NCBI GenBank assembly: GCA_002343505.1
Contig: DDQZ01000014.1
Coordinates: 1-64,000 of the forward strand
DNA length: 64,000 nt
Source: Verrucomicrobiaceae bacterium UBA2429
GTDB taxonomy: Bacteria > Verrucomicrobiota > Verrucomicrobiia > Verrucomicrobiales > Verrucomicrobiaceae
Direction: 5' to 3'
The translations under genes and the position numbers were made by a program. The notes under the pieces were generated by a model. It worked only from the letters and a program-made list of their open reading frames with translations, was not told the origin of the DNA and made no database searches. Positions 24,078-34,061 of the stretch are shown here, piece by piece (within the stretch, counting starts at the first letter, position 1; each line of letters begins with the position of its first letter).

Positions 24078-27000
24078 TCAGCCGCGCGTGATGAACTCGT
24101 CCATGTTCAGCAGGATGCGCGCGGTGGCGGTCCAGGCGGCGTTTTCCCGCGGCGGGATGTCCGCCGCGGGATGGAGGCTGACGGCGGCTTTGGCCTCGTC
24201 GGGACTTGCCTCGTAGTGGTAGCGGGACTCGGTGAGGAGTTTCTTCAACGCGGCGAGCTCGCGCGCTGACGGGGCGCGGTTGAGGCAGAGGCGGAAGGCG
24301 TGGGAGAGGCGTTCTTCATCGGATTCCAAACCGGGTGTGGAAAGCATGCGTTTCGCGAGCGCCTGCGCGGCCTCTGCATAGGTTTCGGCGTTGAGGGTGG
24401 TGAGGGCTTGCAGCGGGGTGTTGGAGACGGTGCGCTGGATGTTGGTGATGTTCGAGTCCGGGCAGTCAAAAGTCATCAGGTCCGGGTGCGGGGAGGTGCG
24501 CTTGAAAAAGGTGTACATGCCGCGCCGGTGGCGGTCCCCGCCTTTGCTGGTGGTCCACTTGAAGTTGTTGGCATAGCTGAGCGCGGCCACATCCTCGGGC
24601 ATGGGCGGGAAGACGCTGGGGCCGCCGATCTTCGGGGACAGCAGGCCGGAGGCGGCAAGGTGGAGGTCGCGCACGATCTCGCCCTCGACGCGCAGGCGGT
24701 TCTGGCGCCACAGCAGGTGGTTGTTCGGGTCCAGCTCCTGAATGCGCGCGAGTTCGGCGGCGGGGCGCGCGGCTGCGCTGCTCTGGCGGTAAGTGGCGGA
24801 CATGAGCACGGTCTTGAGAAATTGCTTCCGGCTCCAGCCGCGCTCCATGAATTCGGCGGCGAGCCAGTCGAGCAGCTCGGGGTGCGTGGGGCGCTCGCCG
24901 CGCACGCCGAAGTCGCCGGGTGTGTGGACGAGGCCGATGCCGAACAGGCGCGCCCAAATGTGGTTCACGGTGACACGCGGGGTGAGGGGATTTTCCCGGC
25001 TGACGAGCCAGCGGGCGAGGTCGAGACGGTTGGCGGCTTCGCGTTGTGCTCCTGGCTGGCTGGCCACGCCGAGCACGGCGGGCGTGACGGGTTCGGCGGG
25101 TTGGAGGAAATCACCACGGTGCAGCACATGGGACTGGCGCGGGTTGCCGGCGCGCTGGGCGATGACACGCACGTCCATGAGCGGGGGCTTGGGCAGCTTG
25201 TCCTGCGCGTTTCGCAGGGCGGCCGCTGCGGCGATGACATCGGCGTCGGTTTTTTCCAGCCAGTCATAGAGCGCCTGGATGACCACGGGATTCCGGCGGC
25301 GCGGCTCCTCGTTGAGAATGCGGATGACAGCGGCAGGGAGCAGAGTTTCCTCGGTCTCCTGGCTGGCGGCGAGGATGCGGAAACGGCCGAGGGTGTGCGT
25401 GGCGTCCTTGGCGTAGTTTTGATCGAGTTCGAGCGTGATCTCCGCGCCTTCTGGCACGGGATCGGCGAGGTGGAGCGTGAGCTTGTGCGGCTTGCCCGCG
25501 CCGCCGCTGACGGCCCAGCCGGTGTCGCCTTTGCCATCCACGGCGCCTGCCGCGCTGAAACTCTTTTGTTCGAAGCTGGCCTTCGGCGAATGCGCCACGA
25601 GGGTCTTGCCGGCGGCTGTCACGCGCACCTCGCTGAGCACGAAGTTGCCGCCGCTGCTGCGGCCGGGGCCTTGCTTGGGCAGTGTGTCGTGCGGCAGCAC
25701 TTCGATCTGTAGGGAGGTGACCGCTTTGTCCGAAGGGGCCAGCCTCACCGTGTAGCGCTCGTCTTTGATCTGCTTGCCGCTGGCGAGCACGGAGCCGTCT
25801 TCGAGCGTCTCAAATTTCGCGCCGGCTTTGCTGTCCACTTTGGCGATTTTCACCGGCTCGTGCTGGAGCGCGGGTTTGCCGGCGCGCGCCTTCGTCAGCC
25901 GTGCCTGCATGGTTTTTTCCCATTCGGGCAGCTTCAAAGGCAGGGCGGCCTTGGCTTCGTCGAGCCGCTTTTGCAACGGGATGAGCTGGCGCGCGGCCTG
26001 GCCGTTTTTCTTTTCATACTCGGCCCATGCCTCGGGGGAAACGGGCGCCTGGCGGGTGACTTCGTCGCCATTGTCGAAGAAGGCGTAGAGCTGGTAATAC
26101 TCCTGGATGGTGATCTGGTCATACTTGTGGGTATGGCAGCGCGCGCAGCCGACGGTGAGGCCGAGCCAGACGGTGCCGACGGTCTCGGCGCGGTCCATGC
26201 AGGCCTCCACTCGGAACTGCTCCTGGTCGGTGCCGCCCTCGGTGTTGGTGAGGGTCTGGCGGTTGAAGGCGGTGGCCACGAGCTGCTCGGCGGTGGCGTC
26301 GGGCAGGAGGTCGCCGGCGAGCTGCTCGATGGTGAACTGGTTAAAGGGCATGTCGTCGTTGATGGCGCGGATGACCCAGTCCCGGTAGCGCCAGGCATCC
26401 GGGCGCGGGCGGTCTTTTTCATAGCCGTCGCTGTCGGCGTAGCGGGCCATGTCGAGCCAATGCCTGCCCCAGCGCTCGCCGAAGTGCGGGCTCTGCAAAA
26501 GCTCGTCCACGAGCCGCTCGTAGGCGGCGTCGGTGAGACTTGACTGACTTGGTTGACAGTGGCGCTCAATCAAATCGAGCGAGGGCGGCAGGCCTGTGAG
26601 GTCCAGGGAAAGACGGCGCACGAGGGTGTGCGCGTCGGCCTCCGGTGAGGGCGTTAACCCGGCCTCGCGCAGTTTGGCGTGAACAAAAGCATCCACGGGG
26701 TGCGGCTTTTCGAGCTTCGGATTTCGAACTTCCGGCACTGCCGGCCTGACCACAGGCTTGTAAGCCCAATGCGCGTCGTATTTGGCCCCTGCGGCGATCC
26801 ATTGCCGCAGCAGCTCGGTCTCGCGCTCGGTGACGGGTTTTTTGGCGCGCTGCTCGGGCGGCGGCATTTGCTCGTCGGGATCGGTGGTGGTCATGCGCTT
26901 GATGACGGCGCTCTGCCCGGGATTGCCGGGCACGATGGCGTGCGCGCCGCTTTTGAGGGCTTTGGTGGCGAGTTCGAAGGAGGTGAGTGTCAGGCCGCCC

Positions 27001-27143
27001 TTTGAGTCGTCAGGACCGTGGCAGAGCAGGCAGTGCTCGGCCAGGATGGGCTGGATGTCGCGCGCATAGTCCACCTCCGCCAGGGCAGGGGAGAGGGCGG
27101 CGCTGGCGAGGCAGAGCAGGGGGATGGACCGGGGGAAAGCCAT
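24078..27143 (-). CDS. Cytochrome-c-like/DUF1549/DUF1553 protein
   Basis: The protein is 1021 residues with a signal peptide (MAFPRSIPLLCLASAALSPALA). A cytochrome-c-like domain has the heme motif CLLCHGPDD near residue 40. DUF1549 follows (DLTGLPPSLDLIERH, GRHWLDMARYADSDGYEKD), with a second heme-like motif CARCHTHKYDQ. A long middle region of beta-rich character (residues 440-640) leads into a C-terminal DUF1553 domain (NHIWARLFGIGLVHTPGDFG, TVSNTPLQALTTLNAE). It is the last gene of a DUF1501-sulfatase-DUF1549/DUF1553 set, 47 bp after the sulfatase, a linkage typical of sulfated glycan use in this phylum. Reaction unknown. Two short DNA repeats are read in frame at 26537-26557 and 26709-26736. 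Confidence 0.9.
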   Translation of the reverse strand: MAFPRSIPLLCLASAALSPALAEVDYARDIQPILAEHCLLCHGPDDSKGGLTLTSFELATKALKSGAHAIVPGNPGQSAVIKRMTTTDPDEQMPPPEQRAKKPVTERETELLRQWIAAGAKYDAHWAYKPVVRPAVPEVRNPKLEKPHPVDAFVHAKLREAGLTPSPEADAHTLVRRLSLDLTGLPPSLDLIERHCQPSQSSLTDAAYERLVDELLQSPHFGERWGRHWLDMARYADSDGYEKDRPRPDAWRYRDWVIRAINDDMPFNQFTIEQLAGDLLPDATAEQLVATAFNRQTLTNTEGGTDQEQFRVEACMDRAETVGTVWLGLTVGCARCHTHKYDQITIQEYYQLYAFFDNGDEVTRQAPVSPEAWAEYEKKNGQAARQLIPLQKRLDEAKAALPLKLPEWEKTMQARLTKARAGKPALQHEPVKIAKVDSKAGAKFETLEDGSVLASGKQIKDERYTVRLAPSDKAVTSLQIEVLPHDTLPKQGPGRSSGGNFVLSEVRVTAAGKTLVAHSPKASFEQKSFSAAGAVDGKGDTGWAVSGGAGKPHKLTLHLADPVPEGAEITLELDQNYAKDATHTLGRFRILAASQETEETLLPAAVIRILNEEPRRRNPVVIQALYDWLEKTDADVIAAAAALRNAQDKLPKPPLMDVRVIAQRAGNPRQSHVLHRGDFLQPAEPVTPAVLGVASQPGAQREAANRLDLARWLVSRENPLTPRVTVNHIWARLFGIGLVHTPGDFGVRGERPTHPELLDWLAAEFMERGWSRKQFLKTVLMSATYRQSSAAARPAAELARIQELDPNNHLLWRQNRLRVEGEIVRDLHLAASGLLSPKIGGPSVFPPMPEDVAALSYANNFKWTTSKGGDRHRRGMYTFFKRTSPHPDLMTFDCPDSNITNIQRTVSNTPLQALTTLNAETYAEAAQALAKRMLSTPGLESDEERLSHAFRLCLNRAPSARELAALKKLLTESRYHYEASPDEAKAAVSLHPAADIPPRENAAWTATARILLNMDEFITRG
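26537..26557. repeat. GACTTGACTGACTTGG-type short repeat in frame
   Basis: A run built of GACTT/GACTG/GACTTGG/TTGAC units adds the residues CQPSQSS in the minus-strand protein. The paralogue at 4791-7943 has a shorter loop at the same place (YAKA before PLTDARY). It resembles the TTGACTTTG repeats at 1917-1938. Confidence 0.45.
26709..26736. repeat. TTCGAAT-type 7-bp tandem repeat in frame
   Basis: TTCGAGC, TTCGGAT, TTCGAAC and TTCCGGC follow one another and encode the linker VRNPKLEKPH between the cytochrome-like and DUF1549 domains. This is the same position as the related array at 7508-7541 in the other paralogue. Confidence 0.65.
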
Positions 27144-27190
27144 GCCCCTTTAACGTCCGGGAACTGCGGGCTTTGTCGGCGTGAGGACGA

Positions 27191-28831
27191 TCACTTCTTC
27201 TTCCCTTTGCCTTTGCCCTTGTCCCAAAACTCCTTCTCATCCTGCAGCGGCCCCGCCATGGGCGGGGTCTCGAAGAACCTTCCGTCGTCAATGAGGCGCG
27301 GGTCGCCGGTGCGTTGGAGCTCGTCGAGCAGGCGTTTTTCCATCTCCGCTTTGACGGCTGCGTAGGCGGGGTCGCCGGCGACGTTGGTGGTCTCGTGCGG
27401 GTCTTTTTTGAGGTCGTAGAGTTCGTATTTGGGGCGCTGCCCGTAGACCCACTGGTAATGCTTCGCCCATTCCGCCGAGTTGCGCGCGCCGATGAGCCAG
27501 GCCTTCGTCGGGCCGGCGTCCTCGTCGGGGTGGGTGACGCGCGTGGTCTGTGTGATCTCCTCGGCGGTGGGCTCGGTCTCGCCGGGGCGCAGGCCGTAGG
27601 GGTCGCCGAGCGGCCAGCGGTCGGGGCGGAAGTTGATGATGAAAAGATGATCGTGCGTGGTGAGCGCGCGCTGCGGATAGGGCGTGTAGTCGGCGCGGGC
27701 GACTTCGACATGGCGCTCGCGGCCGGTGACGACCCAGGTGCGTCGCGGGTCCACGAGGCCGGTTTTGTCGGATTTCAAAACGGGCCAGAGGCTGCGCCCG
27801 GTCATGACTTCCGGCACGGCCACGCCGCCGGCTTCGAGGAAGGTGGGGGCGAGGTCGGTGAGGTTGACGAAGTCATCCACGACGCGGCCGCCTTTGACTC
27901 CCGGGCCGGTGATGGAGAGGGAGACGCCGGTGCCGAAGCCGTAGAGGTTGCACTTGCCGTGGGGGAAGCCGGGGGCGCCGTGGTCGCCGCTGATGACGAT
28001 GAGGGTGTTGTCGAGTTCCCCGGCTTTTTCGACGGCTTCGATGAGCAGACCGATGGCGTGGTCCCAGGCGGCGATCTCGCCGAAGTAGTCGGCGAGGTCC
28101 TCGCGCACCTCGGGCACGTCGGGGAGGAAGGCGGGCATTTTGCCTTTGAGGCCGCCGGGGTTGATGCCCCAGAGGGCTTTGCCGCTGCCTTTGATCCAGG
28201 TGCGGTGGACGTTGGTGGGTCCGAACCAGTAGCAGAAGGGTTTGCCCGCCTCGCGCGCGGCGAGGAAGTCGCGGAAGTTGCCGCGCACCTCGTCGTAGAG
28301 CACTTCTTTGGCGGCCTGGAGGTCCATGCCTTCGGCGACCATCTTCGTCACATTCTGGGAGAACTGGTTGAACTTGCCGCCCGCCTTTTGATACGAGTGC
28401 GCCTGCTGGCCGTAGGGCGCGTCCGCCGGTGTGCCGGGACTCCAGACTTTGTAGGTCTTGCCGATGTGGTAGCCGGAGTCTTTGAGCAGGAGCGGGTAGG
28501 CGGGGATTTGGTCGTCCCAGACCGCGCCGCGCAGGATGGCGCCGCGTCCGGTGCGCCAGAAGTACTGGCCGGAGAGCAGGGAGCTGCGGCAGGGCGTGCA
28601 GGAGGGGGCGTTGACGTGGGCGTTGCGGAAGAGCACGCCTTTTTTCGCGATCCTGTCGAAGTTTGGCGTGCGCACCACGTCGTTGATGCCGCCGGGGCCG
28701 TTGGCTTCGGCATAGATGCTGGCGTAGCGGCCCCAGTCGTCGGCGAAAAGGAAGAGGATGTTCGGCCGGTCCGCGGCGCGCAGGTTCAGGCAAAAAAGGA
28801 GGGTGAATGCAAGGGCGAGGGCGGTCTTCAT
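27191..28831 (-). CDS. Sulfatase (formylglycine-dependent, exported)
   Basis: The protein is 546 residues with a signal peptide ending near LNLRAA. It is an alkaline-phosphatase-fold sulfatase. [12 protein letters not shown] supplies the metal-binding Asp pair. [21 protein letters not shown] is the CxPxR signature, with Cys78 as the residue to be converted to formylglycine by an anaerobic or aerobic maturase. Later motifs are [15 protein letters not shown] and [14 protein letters not shown]. It removes sulfate esters in the periplasm, probably from sulfated glycans; the substrate is not readable. It sits between a DUF1501 gene (upstream, 60 bp) and a DUF1549/DUF1553 gene (downstream, 47 bp), all on one strand. 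No maturase gene is in the window. Confidence 0.93.
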   Translation of the reverse strand: MKTALALAFTLLFCLNLRAADRPNILFLFADDWGRYASIYAEANGPGGINDVVRTPNFDRIAKKGVLFRNAHVNAPSCTPCRSSLLSGQYFWRTGRGAILRGAVWDDQIPAYPLLLKDSGYHIGKTYKVWSPGTPADAPYGQQAHSYQKAGGKFNQFSQNVTKMVAEGMDLQAAKEVLYDEVRGNFRDFLAAREAGKPFCYWFGPTNVHRTWIKGSGKALWGINPGGLKGKMPAFLPDVPEVREDLADYFGEIAAWDHAIGLLIEAVEKAGELDNTLIVISGDHGAPGFPHGKCNLYGFGTGVSLSITGPGVKGGRVVDDFVNLTDLAPTFLEAGGVAVPEVMTGRSLWPVLKSDKTGLVDPRRTWVVTGRERHVEVARADYTPYPQRALTTHDHLFIINFRPDRWPLGDPYGLRPGETEPTAEEITQTTRVTHPDEDAGPTKAWLIGARNSAEWAKHYQWVYGQRPKYELYDLKKDPHETTNVAGDPAYAAVKAEMEKRLLDELQRTGDPRLIDDGRFFETPPMAGPLQDEKEFWDKGKGKGKKK

Positions 28832-28891
28832 GGTCGGGGCAGGGGAACGCGCCGCGCATGGCGGGCTTTCGGGAATGTCGCCCGGCCCGGT

Positions 28892-30283
28892 TCAGCCCAG
28901 GATCTCTTTCACCACATGGCCGTGCACATCGGTGAGGCGGAAGTCGCGCCCGGCGTGGCGGAAGGTGAGCTTTTCGTGGTCGAGACCGAGCAGGTGCAGG
29001 ATGGTGGCGTGCAGGTCGTGCATGTGGACTTTGCCATCCACGGCCTGGAAGCCGATGTCGTCCGTGGCGCCGTGCGCGTGCCCTGCCTTGACGCCGCCGC
29101 CGGCCAGCCAGACGGTGAAGCCGCCGGGGTTGTGGTCGCGCCCGGTGCCGTTGCTCTGCGAGTAGGGTGTGCGGCCGAATTCGCCGCCCCACCAGACGAG
29201 GGTGTCCTCCAGCAGGCCGCGCTGTTTGAGGTCGGTGAGCAGGCCGGCGACGGGCTTGTCCACGGCGGCGGCGTGGTCGGCGTGCTTGGGCATGTTGCTG
29301 TGCTGGTCCCAGGCGGGGTTGTTGGAGTTGTCGCCGTAGTTGACCTGGATGTAGCGCACGCCCTGCTCGGCGAGGCGGCGGGCCATGAGGCACTGGCGGC
29401 CGTAGTTGTCGGTGGCTTTTTCGCCGATGCCGTAGAGTTTCAAGGTGGCCTCGGACTCCCGCGCGAGGTCGAGCGCGTCCGGCGCGCGCTGCTGCATGCG
29501 CCAGGCCAGCTCGTAGCTCTCGATGACGGCCTCGATCTCGGTGTCGCCGGGGCGCGCCTGGCGGGCGTTGAGCGCGCCGAGCAGCTCGTACTGCCGCCTT
29601 TGCTGCTCCGGTGTCCAGGCCGCGTTGGCGATGTTTTTGATGCCGGAGTCCGCCGCCGGGATGCCGCTGCGGCCGATGGGCGTGCCCTGGTAAACCGCGG
29701 GCAGGAAGGCGTTGCCGTAATTGCGCGGGCCGCCGTTGCCCAGGCTGGGGCTGATGGTGAGAAAGCCGGGCAGGTTTTCATTTTCCGAGCCCAGCCCGTA
29801 CATCACCCACGCGCCCATGCTGGGGCGGATGAAGCTGGTGGTGCCGGTGTGGAGGAAAAGGGTGGCCGGCCCGTGCGCCACGCCCTCGGTGTGCATGCCG
29901 TGGAGGAAGCACATGTCGTCCACATGCCGGTTCATGTGCGGGAAAAGGCCGGAGGCCCAGCGCCCGCTCCCGCCGTGCCGGGCGTAGTCCCACAGCGGCT
30001 TCATGAGATTCTGCGGGGCGCCCCTGCCGGTCTTGGCGACGGTGCGCGGATCGGCGAGATCGAGCGTCTTTTCATGGTCGCGAATGAGCCGCGGCTTGTA
30101 GTCAAAGGAGTCCACATGGCTCACCCCGCCCTGCATGAAGAGAAAAATGACACGCTTCGCCCTCGGTGTGACGTGCGGCTGCAGGCGCGCGAACGGGGAT
30201 GAACCGCCGGCCATTGCAGAGGCGGCCAGCCAGCCGAAACCGCAGCCGGTGGTTTGCAGGAAAGTGCGTCGGGAAGCGTGCAT
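28892..30283 (-). CDS. DUF1501 protein, Tat-exported
   Basis: This 463-residue protein begins with a Tat signal (MHASRRTFLQTTGCGFGWLA). The body carries the DUF1501 hallmarks: KRVIFLFMQGGVSHVDSFDY, CFLHGMHTEGVAHGPATLF, VNYGDNSNNPAWDQHSN, VWWGGEFGRTPYSQSNGTG and RDHNPGGFTVWLAGGGV. The family shares the alkaline phosphatase/sulfatase fold but has no assigned reaction, and it usually travels with DUF1549/DUF1553 proteins and sulfatases. Here it is the first gene of such a three-gene set. The region upstream (30284-30696) has no gene but holds a strong hairpin and a repeat array, so the operon promoter must lie there or just before 30283. Confidence 0.92.
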   Translation of the reverse strand: MHASRRTFLQTTGCGFGWLAASAMAGGSSPFARLQPHVTPRAKRVIFLFMQGGVSHVDSFDYKPRLIRDHEKTLDLADPRTVAKTGRGAPQNLMKPLWDYARHGGSGRWASGLFPHMNRHVDDMCFLHGMHTEGVAHGPATLFLHTGTTSFIRPSMGAWVMYGLGSENENLPGFLTISPSLGNGGPRNYGNAFLPAVYQGTPIGRSGIPAADSGIKNIANAAWTPEQQRRQYELLGALNARQARPGDTEIEAVIESYELAWRMQQRAPDALDLARESEATLKLYGIGEKATDNYGRQCLMARRLAEQGVRYIQVNYGDNSNNPAWDQHSNMPKHADHAAAVDKPVAGLLTDLKQRGLLEDTLVWWGGEFGRTPYSQSNGTGRDHNPGGFTVWLAGGGVKAGHAHGATDDIGFQAVDGKVHMHDLHATILHLLGLDHEKLTFRHAGRDFRLTDVHGHVVKEILG

Positions 30284-30427
30284 GACGCCTTAAACGCGCG
30301 CACGGCAGGGCGTTTTTGCCTGCGATGGGCAAGTTTTGCACAAAAATCCGGCTAGAGGCGGGAGGGCTGGGCAAACTTTATGGTTAATATGAAAGATGCT
30401 ATCTGTTTTCTTTTGGCATGATAATTC

Positions 30428-30472
30428 AGGCAAAAACGACCAAAATAACGATGATTTTGGTCGTTTTTGCCT
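30428..30472. repeat. Perfect 19-bp inverted repeat (hairpin)
   Basis: AGGCAAAAACGACCAAAAT (30428-30446) is followed by a seven-base loop and by its exact reverse complement (30454-30472). The stem is unusually long and perfect for a bacterial intergenic region and is AT-richer than its surroundings. The arms contain A and T runs, so it might terminate transcription in either direction, but no gene ends just before it on either strand. Confidence 0.85.
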
Positions 30473-30479
30473 TCAAAAG

Positions 30480-30668
30480 GATGGTTTTGACGGCTGTCTT
30501 GATCCTTTTGACGGCCGGAAGGATGCTTTCGGCGGTCATCTTCATACAGACAGCCTTCGAACAGATGCTTTTGGCGGCCGGAATCATGCTTTTTGCCGCT
30601 GTTTGAATGAAGACGATGCCCGGCTTGGTGCTTCCGAGGGCTGTCTGTGGCAGTATGGCTTTTGTTTG
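30480..30668. repeat. Degenerate 21-bp tandem repeat array
   Basis: About nine units of 21 bp follow one another from 30480 to 30668. The better preserved ones (30480, 30501, 30522, 30564, 30585) share GAT or CAT, then a CTTTTGGCGGC-like core. The plus strand reads as heptads of the type KDAFGGH, LDPFDGR, TDAFGGR. Units at 30543, 30606 and 30648 are strongly diverged. The array follows the perfect hairpin and runs up to the 3' end of the DUF2007 gene. I see no start or domain that would make it a convincing gene. Confidence 0.65.
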
Positions 30669-30696
30669 GACCGGCAGGCTGGCTCCGGTCTGGATT

Positions 30697-31121
30697 TTAT
30701 TCGCCGCTTGCGGGGGCTGTCTCGGCAAGGGCGGACTCTTTGCCGCGCCAGTCGCAGGCTTGGCATTTCCAGCGTGGCCAGAGCAGGGGCAGGGGAATGC
30801 CGATGAGGGCGGTGACAAAGAAAAAGCTTTTGCCATCTGGATCGGGCGCCACTTCCCTGGAACCGCAGGCTGGGCAGTGAAAGCAGCCCGCCTCCTCGTC
30901 CAGCTCGGTGTCGGAGAGGTCCAGCTCGGAAGCCAGGCAGGCGCGCGCCGCCGCCTCATCCTCCTGGGCCACCAGCAGTCTGACACCGCCGATGGCGTTG
31001 GAGAGGTACCAATGCCACTGGATGACATTTTCATCGGCCACATGCGCCTCAATGCCCTGGCCCTCCAGCTTGATGCGCGCCAGGTGGGCCTGCTCGGGGA
31101 GGGAGTATTTGGCGATGGTGA

Positions 31122-31125
<4 letters not shown>
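30697..31125 (-). CDS. DUF2007-type protein with C-terminal zinc ribbon
   Basis: In this 142-residue protein, residues 1-65 match the DUF2007 (putative signal-transducing protein) pattern: TIAKYSLPEQAHLARIKLEG, GIEAHVADENV, GGVRLLVAQEDEAAAR. A two-part zinc ribbon follows, CFHCPACGSREV and then KCQACDWRGKE, with a hydrophobic segment, FFFVTALIGIPLPLLWP, between the Cys pairs. It may be membrane-associated. Its ATG overlaps the stop of the sigma-54 regulator as ATGA, so the two are co-translated. A role in signal transduction is only suggested by the family name and the coupling. Confidence 0.8.
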
Positions 31126-32603
<1,478 letters not shown>

Positions 32604-32687
32604 GGTGCTGCCGCATCTTGGACAAGGCGCTGAAAAAGTCAAAACGTCTCACTTTTCCATCTGAAAGCCTGCCTGTGTCAGCCGCGT

Positions 32688-34058
32688 ATGTGGCCCGTGC
32701 TCACTCTCTCCGGCAATTCCCACGGCAAACTCTGCGACGGCATGGCCCGTCGTGATTTCCTGCGCATCGGCGGCCTCGCCATGGGCGGCCTCACGCTGCC
32801 CGACCTCCTCAAAGCCGAGGCTGAGGCGAAAACGGGACGAAGCTACAAGTCCATCATCATGATCTACCTCTGCGGCGCGCCGCCGCACCAGGACATGTGG
32901 GATCTGAAAATGGACGCGCCGCTGGAAATCCGCGGCCCCTACAAGCCCATCTCCACGAACGTGCCCGGCATCCAAATCTCCGAGCACGCGCCGCGCCTGG
33001 CGAGGATGATGGACAAGCTGGTGCCCATCCGCAGCATGTGGGGCTCCCCCACCGGCGCGCACGACTCCTTCATCTGCTACACCGGCCGCGCGCCGAACCC
33101 CGCCGGCGGAGCCGCGCCCACTGGCGCGCAGTCGGACCATCCTTCCTTCGGCTCTGTCATCTCCTCTTTGCAAGGCCAGGCCGACCCCGCCATCCCCGCC
33201 TTTGTCGGACTCGCGCCCAAAGCCGGCCATCCGCCTTACGGCTCGCCGGGGCATCCGGGTTACATGGGGCCCGCGCATTCCGCCTTCCGTCCGAACGGCG
33301 CGGGAGTGGAGGATTTGAAGCTGAACAATGTCTCCGTCGCCCGCCTGGACGACCGCCGCTCGCTGCTCGAAGGCTTCGATCAATTCCGCCGCGATGTGGA
33401 CCACAGCGGCCTGGTGGAGAGCATGGACTCTTTCAATCAACAAGCCTTCAACGTGCTGACATCCAGCAAGCTGCTCGACGCCCTCGACCTGGAAAAAGAA
33501 TCGCCAAAAACCCGCGAACGCTACGGCAAGGGCGACCCGAAAAACTACGGCGACGGCGCGCCGCTGAACCTGGAGCACTTCCTCATGGCCCGCCGCCTCG
33601 TCGAGGCCGGCGCGCGCGTGGTGACGCTGAACTTCGGGCGCTGGGACTTCCACGACAACAACTACCCGCAACTGCTGCGCCACCTGCCCTTGTTCGATCA
33701 AGGCATGAGCGCGCTGGTGCAGGATCTGCATGATCGCGGTCTCGACAAGGACGTGGCGGTCGTGGCCTGGGGCGAGTTTGGCCGCACCCCCACCCTCAAC
33801 GCCCAGGGCGGGCGCGACCACTGGCCGCGCGTGGGCGGTGCGTTGCTGGCGGGAGGCGGTTTCCAGACCGGCCAGGTCATCGGCGCCACCGACCGCCTCG
33901 CGGGCGAGCCCACCGAGCGCCCTGTGCATTTCGGCGAGGTCTTCGCCAGCCTTTACCAGTTCATGGGCATTGACCCGCACAAAACCACCGTCAACGACCT
34001 CACCGGCCGCCCGCAATACCTCGTGGACGGCTGGCAGGCCATGCCGGAGCTGATTTGA
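32688..34058 (+). CDS. DUF1501 protein (paralogue A of the tandem set)
   Basis: The protein is 456 residues. After a short leader it has the Tat-like [20 protein letters not shown], then the DUF1501 core: [57 protein letters not shown] and GRPQYLVDGWQAMPELI. It is clearly closer to the third gene of this tandem set (35532-36911) than to the second. The shared C-terminal half differs by few residues, implying a duplication. The function is unknown but exported. It is transcribed divergently from the NtrC-type regulator, 84 bp away, so that regulator could control it; this is inference from position only. A Met at 32742 is an alternative start. Confidence 0.88.
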   Translation: MWPVLTLSGNSHGKLCDGMARRDFLRIGGLAMGGLTLPDLLKAEAEAKTGRSYKSIIMIYLCGAPPHQDMWDLKMDAPLEIRGPYKPISTNVPGIQISEHAPRLARMMDKLVPIRSMWGSPTGAHDSFICYTGRAPNPAGGAAPTGAQSDHPSFGSVISSLQGQADPAIPAFVGLAPKAGHPPYGSPGHPGYMGPAHSAFRPNGAGVEDLKLNNVSVARLDDRRSLLEGFDQFRRDVDHSGLVESMDSFNQQAFNVLTSSKLLDALDLEKESPKTRERYGKGDPKNYGDGAPLNLEHFLMARRLVEAGARVVTLNFGRWDFHDNNYPQLLRHLPLFDQGMSALVQDLHDRGLDKDVAVVAWGEFGRTPTLNAQGGRDHWPRVGGALLAGGGFQTGQVIGATDRLAGEPTERPVHFGEVFASLYQFMGIDPHKTTVNDLTGRPQYLVDGWQAMPELI

Positions 34059-34061
34059 ATC

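Noticed and set aside
27314..30202. A 962-codon open frame on the plus strand
   Set aside because: Antisense to the sulfatase and DUF1501 genes.
30396..30806. Plus-strand open frame over the hairpin and 21-bp array
   Set aside because: It runs through a perfect palindrome and degenerate repeats and then antisense into the DUF2007 gene; no domain or start signal.
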